From contig OY762941.1 of NCBI GenBank assembly GCA_963666995.1, positions 1,240,001-1,304,000 of the forward strand: 64,000 bases of DNA, in the 5' to 3' direction. Every line of letters begins with the position of its first letter. The first letter of the stretch is position 1. Positions 41,556-50,030 of this stretch are shown here, piece after piece. Under the pieces are notes generated by a model. It had not been told where the DNA came from. It searched no databases and saw nothing but the letters and a program-made list of their open reading frames with translations. Source of the stretch: Syntrophobacter sp963666995 (lineage in GTDB: Bacteria; Desulfobacterota; Syntrophobacteria; Syntrophobacterales; Syntrophobacteraceae). A program made the translations under genes and the position numbers.

Positions 41556-42688
41556 GTTCGCTCCGATAAAACCTCGTGAGATCGAGGAGGCTCATAAAGA
41601 CAGAGAGGTTCGGGGGCGAGATAATCTCCCGTGCTCTCATAGGCCCTTGCACGGCATCCGCCGCACACCCTTATATACTCGCAGCGGCCGCACTTTCCCC
41701 TGTACTTTTTGAAATCCCTCAAGTCCTTGAAAATCGGCGAGGTTTCCCAGATTTCCCTGAAGGATTTTTCCCTGACATTCCCGCAGTTCACTTCCAGGTA
41801 TCCGCAGGGTTGCACCTGTCCGAGGTGAGAAATGAACGAAAAGCCCGTGCCGCCGAGGCAGCCGCGGGTCATGGCATCCAGGCCGAACGTCTGGAAAGAG
41901 ACTTCCCTGCCGTCGGACCTGGCCCTTTGCCGCAGGATGCGGTAATAGTGAGGAGCGCACGTGGCTTTCAGTTGAAGTGAAACTTTGTCCCTCTGCTCGT
42001 AGAACCAGTGGAGTGTCTTTTCATATTGTTCGGCACTGATCCCCTGTTCGGCCAGATCCTTTCCGCGCCCCATGGGAACGAGCAGGAAAATGTGGTGCGC
42101 CGCCGCCCCCAGAGAGACTGTCAGGTTGTGAATGGCCGAGAGCTCGTCGAGGTTCTGCAGGGTGATGGTCGTGTTTATCTGAAAAGGGAGACCCGCCTTT
42201 TTCGCGGATTCAATCCCGTTCAGGGCACCTTCGAAGGCCCCGGCGACCTTTCTGAAGGCATCGTGGGAAGCTGCCGCAGCCCCGTCGATGCTGACGCTGA
42301 TCCTTTGAATCCCGACATCGACCATGCGCCTGGCCTTGTCGGCCGTGAGCAGGGTCCCGTTCACGGCCATCGTCATGCGGAAGCCTTTCCTGCTTCCGTA
42401 TTCCGCGATTTCAAAGATATCGGGCCTCAGCAGCGGTTCGCCGCCGGTCAGGATGATGATGGGACTGGCTACGGTCCCGATATCATCGAGAAGGTGAAGG
42501 CATTCCCCGGTCGTCAGCTCGTTTTCGTAGGGACGGTCCAGTGCCGCGGCGCGGCAATGAATGCAGGCAAGATTGCATGTGCGTGTAACCTCCCACGCCA
42601 CGAGTCGCAGATTCCCTTCAGAGGAGGAACCGTGCGGTTCTTCAGAGTGGCGGTGCGGAGCACTTCCGGATTTGGGGTGAACGTTCAT
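41552..42688 (-). CDS. ahbD: Heme b synthase AhbD (radical SAM, alternative heme pathway)
   Basis: 378 aa. The radical SAM motif is TRTCNLACIHCRA (C-x3-C-x2-C) near residue 38, with ILTGGEPLLRPD following. A C-terminal SPASM-like cysteine group reads CGRCEYIRVCGGCRARAYE with a final Cys in APEPLCLYE, for a second [4Fe-4S] cluster. AhbD oxidatively decarboxylates the two propionates of Fe-coproporphyrin III to heme b. Assignment as AhbD rather than another SPASM protein rests on the neighbours hemB and ahbC and the shared layout. A repeat fills the spacer between this gene and hemB. Confidence 0.87.
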   Translation of the reverse strand: MNVHPKSGSAPHRHSEEPHGSSSEGNLRLVAWEVTRTCNLACIHCRAAALDRPYENELTTGECLHLLDDIGTVASPIIILTGGEPLLRPDIFEIAEYGSRKGFRMTMAVNGTLLTADKARRMVDVGIQRISVSIDGAAAASHDAFRKVAGAFEGALNGIESAKKAGLPFQINTTITLQNLDELSAIHNLTVSLGAAAHHIFLLVPMGRGKDLAEQGISAEQYEKTLHWFYEQRDKVSLQLKATCAPHYYRILRQRARSDGREVSFQTFGLDAMTRGCLGGTGFSFISHLGQVQPCGYLEVNCGNVREKSFREIWETSPIFKDLRDFKKYRGKCGRCEYIRVCGGCRARAYESTGDYLAPEPLCLYEPPRSHEVLSERT

Positions 42689-42708
42689 CGAATCGTACCC
42701 TTGGATCA

Positions 42709-42902
42709 GGCGCTGTTGCCCAAACAGAATCCAGGTGAAAAACGAGTGGTTTGTCCAGAAACGTCACCCCGGCGGTATTGCCGGAGTCCAGTATCGTTAA
42801 TTGGAATTACTCAATGATTTCAAAAAAGCTGGATTCCGGCTTCGCCGGAATGACGAATCCTGGTTTTATCTGGCCTCGGCTCTTCCTTTGGGCGACAGCC
42901 CC
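42709..42902. repeat. MITE-like dispersed repeat, copy B, inside the heme operon
   Basis: Terminal inverted repeats GGCGCTGTTGCCCAAA (left) and TTTGGGCGACAGCCCC (right). Internal inverted repeat CCGGAGTCCAG / CTGGATTCCGG (one mismatch), then a TTCCGGCTTCGCCGGAA hairpin. 194 bp, occupying almost the whole space between the hemB stop (42903) and the ahbD start (42688), so it must be transcribed with them. Confidence 0.75.
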
Positions 42903-43877
42903 TCAGCCTCGGAGCAGTTCGGCGGCATCCTTCGCGAAATAGGTCAGGATCAGGTCCGCGCCTGCTCGTCTGATGGCGATCAGGGTTTCCATCATGGCCC
43001 TCTTTTCATCCAGCCACCCGTTGGCCGCGGCGGCTTTGACCATGGCGTATTCGCCGCTGACATTATAGGCGGCCACCGGCCGGTCGAATTCCTCCTTAAC
43101 TCTGCGGATCACATCGAGATAAGGAAGCGCGGGCTTCACCATGACCATGTCGGCGCCTTCCTCGATATCCAGGGCCACTTCTCTCAGCGCTTCATCGGAA
43201 TTGGCCGTATCCATCTGATAGGATCGCCTGTCGCCGAACTGGGGGGCGCTGTCGGCCGCCTCCCGAAAGGGTCCGTAAAAGGCCGAACAATACTTTGCCG
43301 AATAGGCCAGAATCCCGACGTCTTCCAGTCCGTTCTCGTCGAGGGTGCTCCGGATGGCCCCAACGCGCCCGTCCATCATGTCCGACGGCGCAACGAGGTC
43401 GGCGCCCGCCCGCGCGTGAGACAGGGCAGCCTTCGAGAGTACTTCGAGGGTGGCGTCATTGTCCACCTCGCGGCCTTTCAAGACTCCGCAATGTCCGTGG
43501 CTGGTGTATTCACAGAGGCAGACATCCGTAATCACCACCAGGTCGGGATATCGGTTCTTGATGGCGAGGACCGCCTGTTGAACCGCGCCGTCTTCGGCAT
43601 GAGCCTCGGTCCCGAATTCGTCCTTGGCGGAAGGGAGTCCGAACAGAAGAACCGCGGGAATATTCAGTTCGACGACGGTCTTGACCTCTTCAAGCAGAGT
43701 GTCCACCGAAAACTGGAATACTCCGGGCATGGACTGAACCGGGTTCCTGACCGATTTTCCAGGCATCACAAAAAGCGGGTAGACCAGTTGGTCCACCCTC
43801 AGGGCCGTTTCCCTCACCATGCGCCGCAGGTTTTCGGTACGCCGTAAGCGTCTCGGACGATATACAGGAAAATACAT
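42903..43877 (-). CDS. hemB: Porphobilinogen synthase HemB
   Basis: 324 aa from the ATG at 43877 behind GAGGGGGAG; a longer frame upstream has no family match. Landmarks: RPRRLRRTENLRRMVRET, DVCLCEYTSHGHCG (zinc-binding Cys group), ILAYSAKYCSAFYGPFREA and MVMVKPALPYLDVI with the two active-site Lys, and AAYNVSGEYAM. It condenses two 5-aminolevulinate molecules to porphobilinogen. The cysteine-rich site indicates the zinc-dependent form. It lies between ahbC and ahbD in one transcription unit. The stop codon abuts the repeat. Confidence 0.95.
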   Translation of the reverse strand: MYFPVYRPRRLRRTENLRRMVRETALRVDQLVYPLFVMPGKSVRNPVQSMPGVFQFSVDTLLEEVKTVVELNIPAVLLFGLPSAKDEFGTEAHAEDGAVQQAVLAIKNRYPDLVVITDVCLCEYTSHGHCGVLKGREVDNDATLEVLSKAALSHARAGADLVAPSDMMDGRVGAIRSTLDENGLEDVGILAYSAKYCSAFYGPFREAADSAPQFGDRRSYQMDTANSDEALREVALDIEEGADMVMVKPALPYLDVIRRVKEEFDRPVAAYNVSGEYAMVKAAAANGWLDEKRAMMETLIAIRRAGADLILTYFAKDAAELLRG

Positions 43878-44112
43878 TGTCTCCCCCTCGATAAACAGAT
43901 GCTTGATTCTCACCCTTGGAAAGCACGGATTGCCCGCATCGGGCCGCCGGGGCCGCGGCGAAATCCGCTCAGCCGGCATCAGCCGGTGAACGGGATCGCA
44001 ATGAGGGCTTGCATGCTCCGATCTTCCCAACCCGCCATTCTATCCAAAAACGACAAAACCCGCTTCAGCCCGCGCCCGAGCGGCACTGAAGTCGGGCAAT
44101 TCATGGCAAAAA

Positions 44113-45294
44113 TTACTTTCTGATTTCCGGCTCCGTCAGGTAGCAGGCAGGATCGGGAGACCACAGGTCCCCGGTTGCGGCTTCAGCGCGCACTCTGAAG
44201 TTGCCCCCGCACACACTCAGCCAGCGACAGTCGGCGCATCGGCCCTTCACGTGGAGCTTCTTGTCCTTGAGCTGCTTCATGACGGCATTGGACGTATCGG
44301 TCCAGATCTCACTGAAGGGCCGCACTTTGACGTTTCCAAAGGAAAAGTGACGCCAGAACTGGTCGGCGTGGACTTTTCCATCCCAGCTTATACAGCCGAT
44401 CCCCCGGCCGGAGCTGTTCCCCTCGTTCATCTGCAGCAGTTCGAGCACCTCGGACACCCTCGGCGATCCTTCCCGCAACATCCTGAGGTAGAGATACGGA
44501 CCGTCTGCGTGATTATCAACGGTCAGGACCTCTTTCGGTTTCCCGCGGTCATGGAGGTCCCTGGTGCGGTCAATAATGAGATCAACGGCAGCGCGGGTTT
44601 CTTCATGGGATAAGTCTTCCTTCATAAGGTTCGACCCGCGGCCGGCATAAACCAGATGGTAGAAACAGACTCTCGGGACGTCACGGGCTTCCATGAGGTC
44701 GAAGACGGCCGGAATCTCCTTCGAATTGAGGCGGTTCATGGTGAACCGCAATCCGACCTTGATTCCAGCTTCCTGACAGGCTGCGATCCCTTCCAGTGCC
44801 CTGGCGAAAGCGCCCTTGACCCCGCGAAAACGATCGTTTACTTCCTGCATGCCGTCCAGGCTGATTCCGACATAAGAAAGTCCGATCGTCTTGAGTTCAC
44901 GGGCAACGCCCGGCGTGATCAGAGTCCCGTTGGTGGATATCACGGCGCGCATGCCCTTTTCGACGGCATATGCGGCAAGTTCGATGAGATCCGGGCGCAT
45001 CAGCGGTTCGCCGCCGGAGAACAGGACCACGGGGGCCCCGAACCGGGCCAGATCGTCCAGGACCGCCCTGCCTTCGGCATTGGACAATTCATCGGGAAAC
45101 GCTTCGTCTTTTGCATGGGCGTAGCAGTGAACGCATTTCAGGTTACAGCGTCTTGTGACATTCCAGACGACCACGGGTTTCTTGTCTATCGAAAACTGAA
45201 GCAGGTGGGAAGGGAGCTGTCCGCTGTTCCGTCCGTATCGTAAGGCGTCGGACGGCTCCACCGTCCCGCAGTAAAGCTTCGATATGCCGATCAT
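44113..45294 (-). CDS. ahbC: 12,18-didecarboxysiroheme deacetylase AhbC (radical SAM)
   Basis: 393 aa. N-terminal MIGISKLYCGTVEPSDALRY is highly characteristic of AhbC from sulfate reducers. The radical SAM site is VTRRCNLKCVHCYAH, followed by VLFSGGEPLMRPDL. The C-terminal cluster region is CADCRWLSVCGGNFRVRAE plus Cys in SPDPACYLTEPE. It removes the two acetate side chains of 12,18-didecarboxysiroheme to give Fe-coproporphyrin III. With hemB and ahbD this shows heme is made from siroheme rather than via protoporphyrin. ahbA/B decarboxylase genes are not in the window. Starts 14 bp after the ClpX-like stop. Confidence 0.92.
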   Translation of the reverse strand: MIGISKLYCGTVEPSDALRYGRNSGQLPSHLLQFSIDKKPVVVWNVTRRCNLKCVHCYAHAKDEAFPDELSNAEGRAVLDDLARFGAPVVLFSGGEPLMRPDLIELAAYAVEKGMRAVISTNGTLITPGVARELKTIGLSYVGISLDGMQEVNDRFRGVKGAFARALEGIAACQEAGIKVGLRFTMNRLNSKEIPAVFDLMEARDVPRVCFYHLVYAGRGSNLMKEDLSHEETRAAVDLIIDRTRDLHDRGKPKEVLTVDNHADGPYLYLRMLREGSPRVSEVLELLQMNEGNSSGRGIGCISWDGKVHADQFWRHFSFGNVKVRPFSEIWTDTSNAVMKQLKDKKLHVKGRCADCRWLSVCGGNFRVRAEAATGDLWSPDPACYLTEPEIRK

Positions 45295-45308
45295 GCAGGG
45301 ATTCCTTG

Positions 45309-47093
45309 TTATAGTTCACTTTTGAGTTCGGAGGGGCCGAGCGGATATTGCCGGTAGTTTTCCCTGATCAGCTCGTCAAGATAAGTGTCGTGGTGCACCA
45401 CCGCTTCCTTCGGCAGAAGAAACCGCCTCTGCCCGCTTCGGTCGTAAATCAGTTTGAAACCGTAGTCGAAATCACTGGAAATTTCCACACATATTGTGGT
45501 CGCGGTCGTCTCCCGCTCCAGCGCCCCTTTGATGATTTCATCAACAGCCTCGTCATTGAAGTCGATCTTGAAACCGTGCTTTTGGTAGAACTCGTCTTCG
45601 AAGAACCGGACCTGATTGTGGAGCTGCACCACTTCGTTGAGGAGTGCATCGATTGGGAACCCGGTCCGCAGGTGATAGTCAACTGCAAGATCGATGCGCT
45701 CGGGACTGAAGATCAGGGGATAACCGTCCAGGAACTTTCTTTTTTGCACGGTCAGTTGTTGCCGCAGTTCTTTCCTTTCTTCTTCGAGGGCACGTGTATA
45801 TGCTCCAGCGGTCTCCGGGTCCTCGGGTTCCCGAAGGACATGGTTCAGTTCGTTTTCGGGATCCTCAACGACCTGCCTGTTGATGACGACTCTCGTGATC
45901 GACGAGGAAGGAAGCTTCTTCTCGAAAGGCAGAAGGACCCTTTCGATTACACTCACGAGCCCTCGAGCTCCCGTTTTTTCATTATGGGCCGTCTCGGCAA
46001 GGACGCGCAACGCATCGTCTTCAAACTTGATGTCTATCCCATAGCTCCGAAAGTCCTCTTTTTTGCCCTGGATGATCGGATTCCGGACATTTTTGAGGAT
46101 TCGGTAGAGATCTTCCATTTCGAGCGGTTCCAACACGGCCGTAACCGGGAGCCGCCCGACAAACTCGCTCTCAAACCCGTATTCGATCAAATCCTCCGCC
46201 TTGACGTGCTTTAAGTACTTGACGTCGTCGCTCTTGCTGTGCAACTGAGCCCCGAATCCGATGCCTTGTGTCTGCATGCGTTTCTTGACTATCTCGGCAA
46301 GGCCGTTGAAGGCGCCGCTCATGATAAAAAGGATATTCCGGGTATTGACGGTGCGCTTCTCCCGCTTCCCCGTCTTTCTGTATTGCTCGATGGCCTGAAT
46401 TTGAGAAACGGGGTCGTGAGGGACCTTGAGATCGACTTCCGTTTCCTCCATGGGTTTGAGCAAAGCCCGCTGGACCCCCGTCCTCGAGACATCGGGGCCG
46501 AAAAAATGGCCGGATGAGGCGATCTTGTCGACTTCGTCGACATAGATGATCCCGTGCTCCGCAAGTTCAATGTCATCATTGGCCTCTATGACGAGTTCCC
46601 TTACCAGGTCCTCGACATCCCCGCCGACATAACCGGTTTCACTGAACTTCGTTGCATCTCCTTTGACGAAGGGAACTCCAAGTTTCTGCGCGATGAGCTT
46701 GACCAGGTAGGTCTTGCCCACACCGGTCGGGCCGATGAGCAGGATGTTGTTCTTGATCCGGCCGACCGCCTGTTCGATACCGTAACGGGATCTGCGGGCT
46801 TGAAAACGGATACGGTTGTAGTGAGTGCAGACTTTCGTCGCCAGTATGGCTTTGGCTTCATCCTGCCGGATCACATATTCATTCAGGTAGCCCTCAAGCT
46901 CTTCGGGCTTCATATCGAAGTGGATTCTCTCCACTCCATCCGATTTCTTCGGTGTCTCCTGGGCTTCTCCAGGCTGAGGCGTCATCATGGGGGAAACCAC
47001 CTTGATCCGATAGCCGTATTTTTTGGAGAGATACTCGCTGAGTTCTTTCTCCAACTCTTCCTGGTCTGGAAAATCGGGAATATCGTCGGCCAT
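45309..47093 (-). CDS. ClpX-like AAA+ unfoldase without the zinc-binding domain, with C-terminal extension
   Basis: 594 aa from the ATG at 47093; a GTG at 47138 lacks a ribosome site. Residues about 60-430 are a ClpX-type module: Walker A GPTGVGKT (121-128), pore loop GYVG (154-157), Walker B IIYVDEVDK (Asp 186/Glu 187), the ClpP-docking tripeptide IGF (278-280), EFVGRLPV, and sensor-2 Arg in EKTGARGLVSV. The N-terminal Cys4 zinc domain of canonical ClpX is replaced by an acidic/helical segment (1-55). About 160 residues are added at the C terminus. The IGF loop suggests it still docks ClpP. It is 14 bp upstream of ahbC, so probably co-transcribed with heme genes. Confidence 0.85.
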   Translation of the reverse strand: MADDIPDFPDQEELEKELSEYLSKKYGYRIKVVSPMMTPQPGEAQETPKKSDGVERIHFDMKPEELEGYLNEYVIRQDEAKAILATKVCTHYNRIRFQARRSRYGIEQAVGRIKNNILLIGPTGVGKTYLVKLIAQKLGVPFVKGDATKFSETGYVGGDVEDLVRELVIEANDDIELAEHGIIYVDEVDKIASSGHFFGPDVSRTGVQRALLKPMEETEVDLKVPHDPVSQIQAIEQYRKTGKREKRTVNTRNILFIMSGAFNGLAEIVKKRMQTQGIGFGAQLHSKSDDVKYLKHVKAEDLIEYGFESEFVGRLPVTAVLEPLEMEDLYRILKNVRNPIIQGKKEDFRSYGIDIKFEDDALRVLAETAHNEKTGARGLVSVIERVLLPFEKKLPSSSITRVVINRQVVEDPENELNHVLREPEDPETAGAYTRALEEERKELRQQLTVQKRKFLDGYPLIFSPERIDLAVDYHLRTGFPIDALLNEVVQLHNQVRFFEDEFYQKHGFKIDFNDEAVDEIIKGALERETTATTICVEISSDFDYGFKLIYDRSGQRRFLLPKEAVVHHDTYLDELIRENYRQYPLGPSELKSEL

Positions 47094-47216
47094 TAGGACA
47101 TCTTTCAAAATATTTGTTGGAATAGAAATATCGCTCACCTTTAAACGATTCCCTTCAAATATAAACGTTCGGGCTCATCATTTCAACAGTTGGGACCTGC
47201 GGGCGACAAGTACGGC

Positions 47217-47408
47217 CTACCCCCCCCCGGCAAAAGCCTGCGGGCCCTTCGCGTCTTCCACGCAGTCTTTCAGTTTTTCCTTTACCGCTTGTTTGGGGTC
47301 TTGCAATGCTTCCAACGGGCAAATGGTCTCGTTTCCGGCCTTGTCTTTCACCCAAGTGAACCGTGTTCCGGACTTTATACGGAGAAATCTTCGGCCCTCC
47401 GGCTCTCC
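47217..47408 (-). CDS. Possible small protein with unresolved start
   Basis: An open frame bounded by TGA TAA (47414-47409) and a TAG at 47219. Its last 44 residues read VKDKAGNETICPLEALQDPK, then QAVKEKLKDCVEDAKG and PQAFAGGG, which looks like a genuine small soluble protein and recalls short delta-proteobacterial proteins of the form VxDxxGNxxxCPxDALxDP...C-(V/x)DDA. There is no ATG, GTG or TTG before the GTG in the middle. AAGGAG lies at the upstream edge, so a non-standard start (for example ATA) or a frameshift is likely. Coordinates give the open frame, not a proven start. The rest of 47139-47660 has nothing else. Confidence 0.4.
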   Translation of the reverse strand, partial: GEPEGRRFLRIKSGTRFTWVKDKAGNETICPLEALQDPKQAVKEKLKDCVEDAKGPQAFAGGG

Positions 47409-47660
47409 TTATCATTTTGGTGGACAACGCCGGGTAATCAATAAGATAATCGATAGCCTCAAATAAGAATGATCCGAAACCCGGGCAAGCGGACGCCGGT
47501 CTCCCGGACAACCCGGTACAGACCGTTGTCTTTCACGGGAACGGTACTCACCCGGTTTGCGCTCACTCCGACCGAATGCCGCATATCCTGCCTGAAGTGG
47601 AGCGGATCACTTTGCCGGGTCTTCCCGGGACCACGGTGTCAAACGCCATAGGGGTAAAGC

Positions 47661-48368
47661 ATGTTCGACATTTACCAGAGCCTGGAAATGATAGGAAAAT
47701 TGACTCTCGCAGCGATTCTGGGCGGAGCGGTCGGTTTTGAACGAGAGTCCCATGGCCAGTCAGCGGGATTGCGAACCAATCTCGTCGTAGCGATGGGGTC
47801 ATGCCTGATGATGTTGCTCTCCCTCCACATGGAAGAGATTTTTCGATCTTTCGACGCCACGTCCCCCCTTCGTATCGACCCCGGAAGAATCGCTTCCTAT
47901 GCCATTGCCAGTATGGGTTTTCTTGGTGCCGGGGCGATCATCAAGGGGCACGGATCGGTGAGAGGGCTGACGACGGCGGCGGGGCTATGGATGAACACCG
48001 GCATAGGACTGGCGATCGGGGCGGGATATTACCTGCCTGCAATTTATACATCTCTCCTCAGCCTTTTGATCCTCTATGAACTCCGCTTTTTCAAGATCCG
48101 CGTGCACCATGATGTCTACACAGTTCTGAGCGTTTCGTGCGCATACCATGCAAATCCCCTCAGGCGCATCAGGAAGGTCCTTGCGAACCATCCCGGTATT
48201 GAGATACGTTTTATCAATTACCACCTCGATCTGACGAAGGAGACGGTGACCTACCGCCTCCGGCTGTGCAGCAAGGAGAACTTTCCATGGGGTAAAATCG
48301 TGGGAGAACTGTCGGCTGAAATCCCGGGAATAAAAGAGATCTCATGGGAAGAAGGCGAGGTTCCCTGA
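47661..48368 (+). CDS. MgtC/SapB family membrane protein
   Basis: 235 aa. Residues 8-145 match the MgtC membrane domain: KLTLAAILGGAVGFERE, then the GLRTNLVVAMGSCLMML helix, RIASYAIASMGFLGAGAII, RGLTTAAGLWMNTGIGLAIG and a last helix. A C-terminal ACT-like cytoplasmic domain (about 150-230) follows. Family members modulate magnesium or phosphate homeostasis and the F-type ATPase. No Mg2+-sensing leader is apparent upstream. It stands alone, convergent with murI. Confidence 0.87.
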   Translation: MFDIYQSLEMIGKLTLAAILGGAVGFERESHGQSAGLRTNLVVAMGSCLMMLLSLHMEEIFRSFDATSPLRIDPGRIASYAIASMGFLGAGAIIKGHGSVRGLTTAAGLWMNTGIGLAIGAGYYLPAIYTSLLSLLILYELRFFKIRVHHDVYTVLSVSCAYHANPLRRIRKVLANHPGIEIRFINYHLDLTKETVTYRLRLCSKENFPWGKIVGELSAEIPGIKEISWEEGEVP

Positions 48369-48533
48369 AAGACAACCCGATCCGCCATTTCCCGCAAAAA
48401 TGATTGCCGGCGCCCCGGGTCGATGGACAGGCTGTGCAGCATCGAGGGCGACTGTTTCCAGGTGCGATGACGCTTGTCCTCCCCGGCTTCGTATGCCGGC
48501 AGGATTCCCGGAAACGAAAGAGTGACCCGTGCC

Positions 48534-49358
48534 TCACCACTTCACGACGCGCACATCGGAGAGCGTCCGGCCCAGGAACCGTTCCCCGATCCCCTGGAAA
48601 CGCAGGGGCACATCCGTGACGTAATATCTGTACTCGGGCGGATTGCGATCGGGATTCCAAAGGTCCATGCGGGTCAGCATCCCCGCCGCCTGCTCGGCCA
48701 TCGCCTCTGCCGAATCGACGAGATGGATGCCGTTCCCGGCCACATCCTGCAACAGAGGTTTGAGAAGCGGGTAGTGGGTGCAGCCAAGCACCAGGGTGTC
48801 GATGTTGTGGCACAGCACAGGTTTCAGATATTCCTGGGCGGTCAGCCGGGTCACAGGGTGGTCCAGCCATCCCTCTTCGACCAGCGGGACGAACAGGGGG
48901 CAGGCCTGAGAGAAAATCCGGATCCCCGCGTCGTAGCGATGGATCGCCCTTGCGTAAGCATTGCTGTTTATGGTGGCGGGCGTCCCTATCACCCCGACAT
49001 ATTTCTCGCGAGTCACTTCCACGGCGCTGCTCGCTCCCGCATCGATCACGTCGAGAACCGGAACGGGAGACAGATCTTCGATGACTCCATGAGCCACCGC
49101 CGACATGGTGTTGCAGGCCACAATCAGCAGTTTGACCTGCTGCCTGAGCAGGAATTCAGTGATTTCCCCGGCAAATTTCGAAATGGTCTCGACGGACTTC
49201 ACCCCGTATGGCACCCTGGCCGTGTCTCCGAAATAGACGATGTTTTCGAACGGAAGCCTCTCCATCAGGGCTCGAACGACGGTCAGCCCGCCGACACCCG
49301 AATCGAACACACCGATTGCATTGCCCGCGTCTACGTTTTTAAGATTTAATTCAGGCAC
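48534..49358 (-). CDS. murI: Glutamate racemase MurI
   Basis: 274 aa from a GTG behind AAGGA. Active-site motifs: IGVFDSGVGGLTVVRAL, VYFGDTARVPYG, LLIVACNTMSAVA (first catalytic Cys) and LVLGCTHYPLLKPLL (second catalytic Cys). It makes D-glutamate for peptidoglycan in the cytoplasm. The N terminus MPELNLKNVDAGNA is a short extension. Upstream is a repeat-rich gap, so it is probably expressed on its own. Confidence 0.95.
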   Translation of the reverse strand: MPELNLKNVDAGNAIGVFDSGVGGLTVVRALMERLPFENIVYFGDTARVPYGVKSVETISKFAGEITEFLLRQQVKLLIVACNTMSAVAHGVIEDLSPVPVLDVIDAGASSAVEVTREKYVGVIGTPATINSNAYARAIHRYDAGIRIFSQACPLFVPLVEEGWLDHPVTRLTAQEYLKPVLCHNIDTLVLGCTHYPLLKPLLQDVAGNGIHLVDSAEAMAEQAAGMLTRMDLWNPDRNPPEYRYYVTDVPLRFQGIGERFLGRTLSDVRVVKW

Positions 49359-49441
49359 TTCTCGTTCCTTACCTCAAGCGGAATCCTGTAGATTATCTTC
49401 ACCGGATTCCATCCAAATCACACTCGCGCCGCAAAATCCGG

Positions 49442-49491
49442 CCACCCCGCGCCATAGGCGCGGGGTGGGCAAAAGCGAAGCGTTGCCCACC
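49442..49491. repeat. Two overlapping perfect hairpins upstream of murI
   Basis: CCACCCCGCGCC-ATA-GGCGCGGGGTGG (12-bp stem, 49442-49468) overlaps GGTGGGCAA / TTGCCCACC (9-bp stem, 49464-49491). The shared GGTGG makes the two structures mutually exclusive. The TTGCCCACC unit is a common bacterial intergenic repeat. Confidence 0.55.
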
Positions 49492-49532
49492 AGTGCTGCC
49501 CACCGTGTGGCGGAAGAATGGCGGCCACGGTG

Positions 49533-49749
49533 AACGGCCTGTTGCCCAAACAGAACTCAGGTGAAAAATGAGCCGTTTGTCCGGAAACATCATCGCAGAG
49601 AAACCCGGAGTCCAGTGTCGTTAATTGGAATTATCCAATAATTTCAGAGAATCTGGACTCCGGCCCGCGCCGGAATGACGAATCCCGGTTACGCTCGTTC
49701 CCACGCTCCTGCGTGGGAATGCAGACACTTTGCCTTTGGGCAACGGCCC
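49533..49749. repeat. MITE-like dispersed repeat, copy C
   Basis: Left end GGCCTGTTGCCCAAA, right end TTTGGGCAACGGCCC. Internal perfect inverted repeat CCGGAGTCCAG / CTGGACTCCGG around an ATTGGA-ATTA-TCCAAT hairpin. A further TTCCCACGC-TCCT-GCGTGGGAA hairpin is added near the right end, absent from copy B. The rest of the gap 49359-50030 has no gene. Confidence 0.75.
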
Positions 49750-50030
49750 ATGAATCTGTGCCCACCCATCAAAGAAAAAGCCCGACGGCGATTGGTTGCG
49801 GCCCAAGCAAATTCATTTTCAACCTAGCATTCTTATCATACCAGCTTTACTTTTAGGACGCATTTCATCTTTTAGACATCGGGTCGACCGGCCATCGGCT
49901 GCATTTATGCTGCCGGGCCGTCAAAATTCAGTTGCCCGATTGACGTTGCCGGGGGCTCCCCCGGCACACAGGCATACGGTGCCGGCCCGGAATCACGACC
50001 GATACCCCTTTCCCGGAGAGGCTGAACCTT

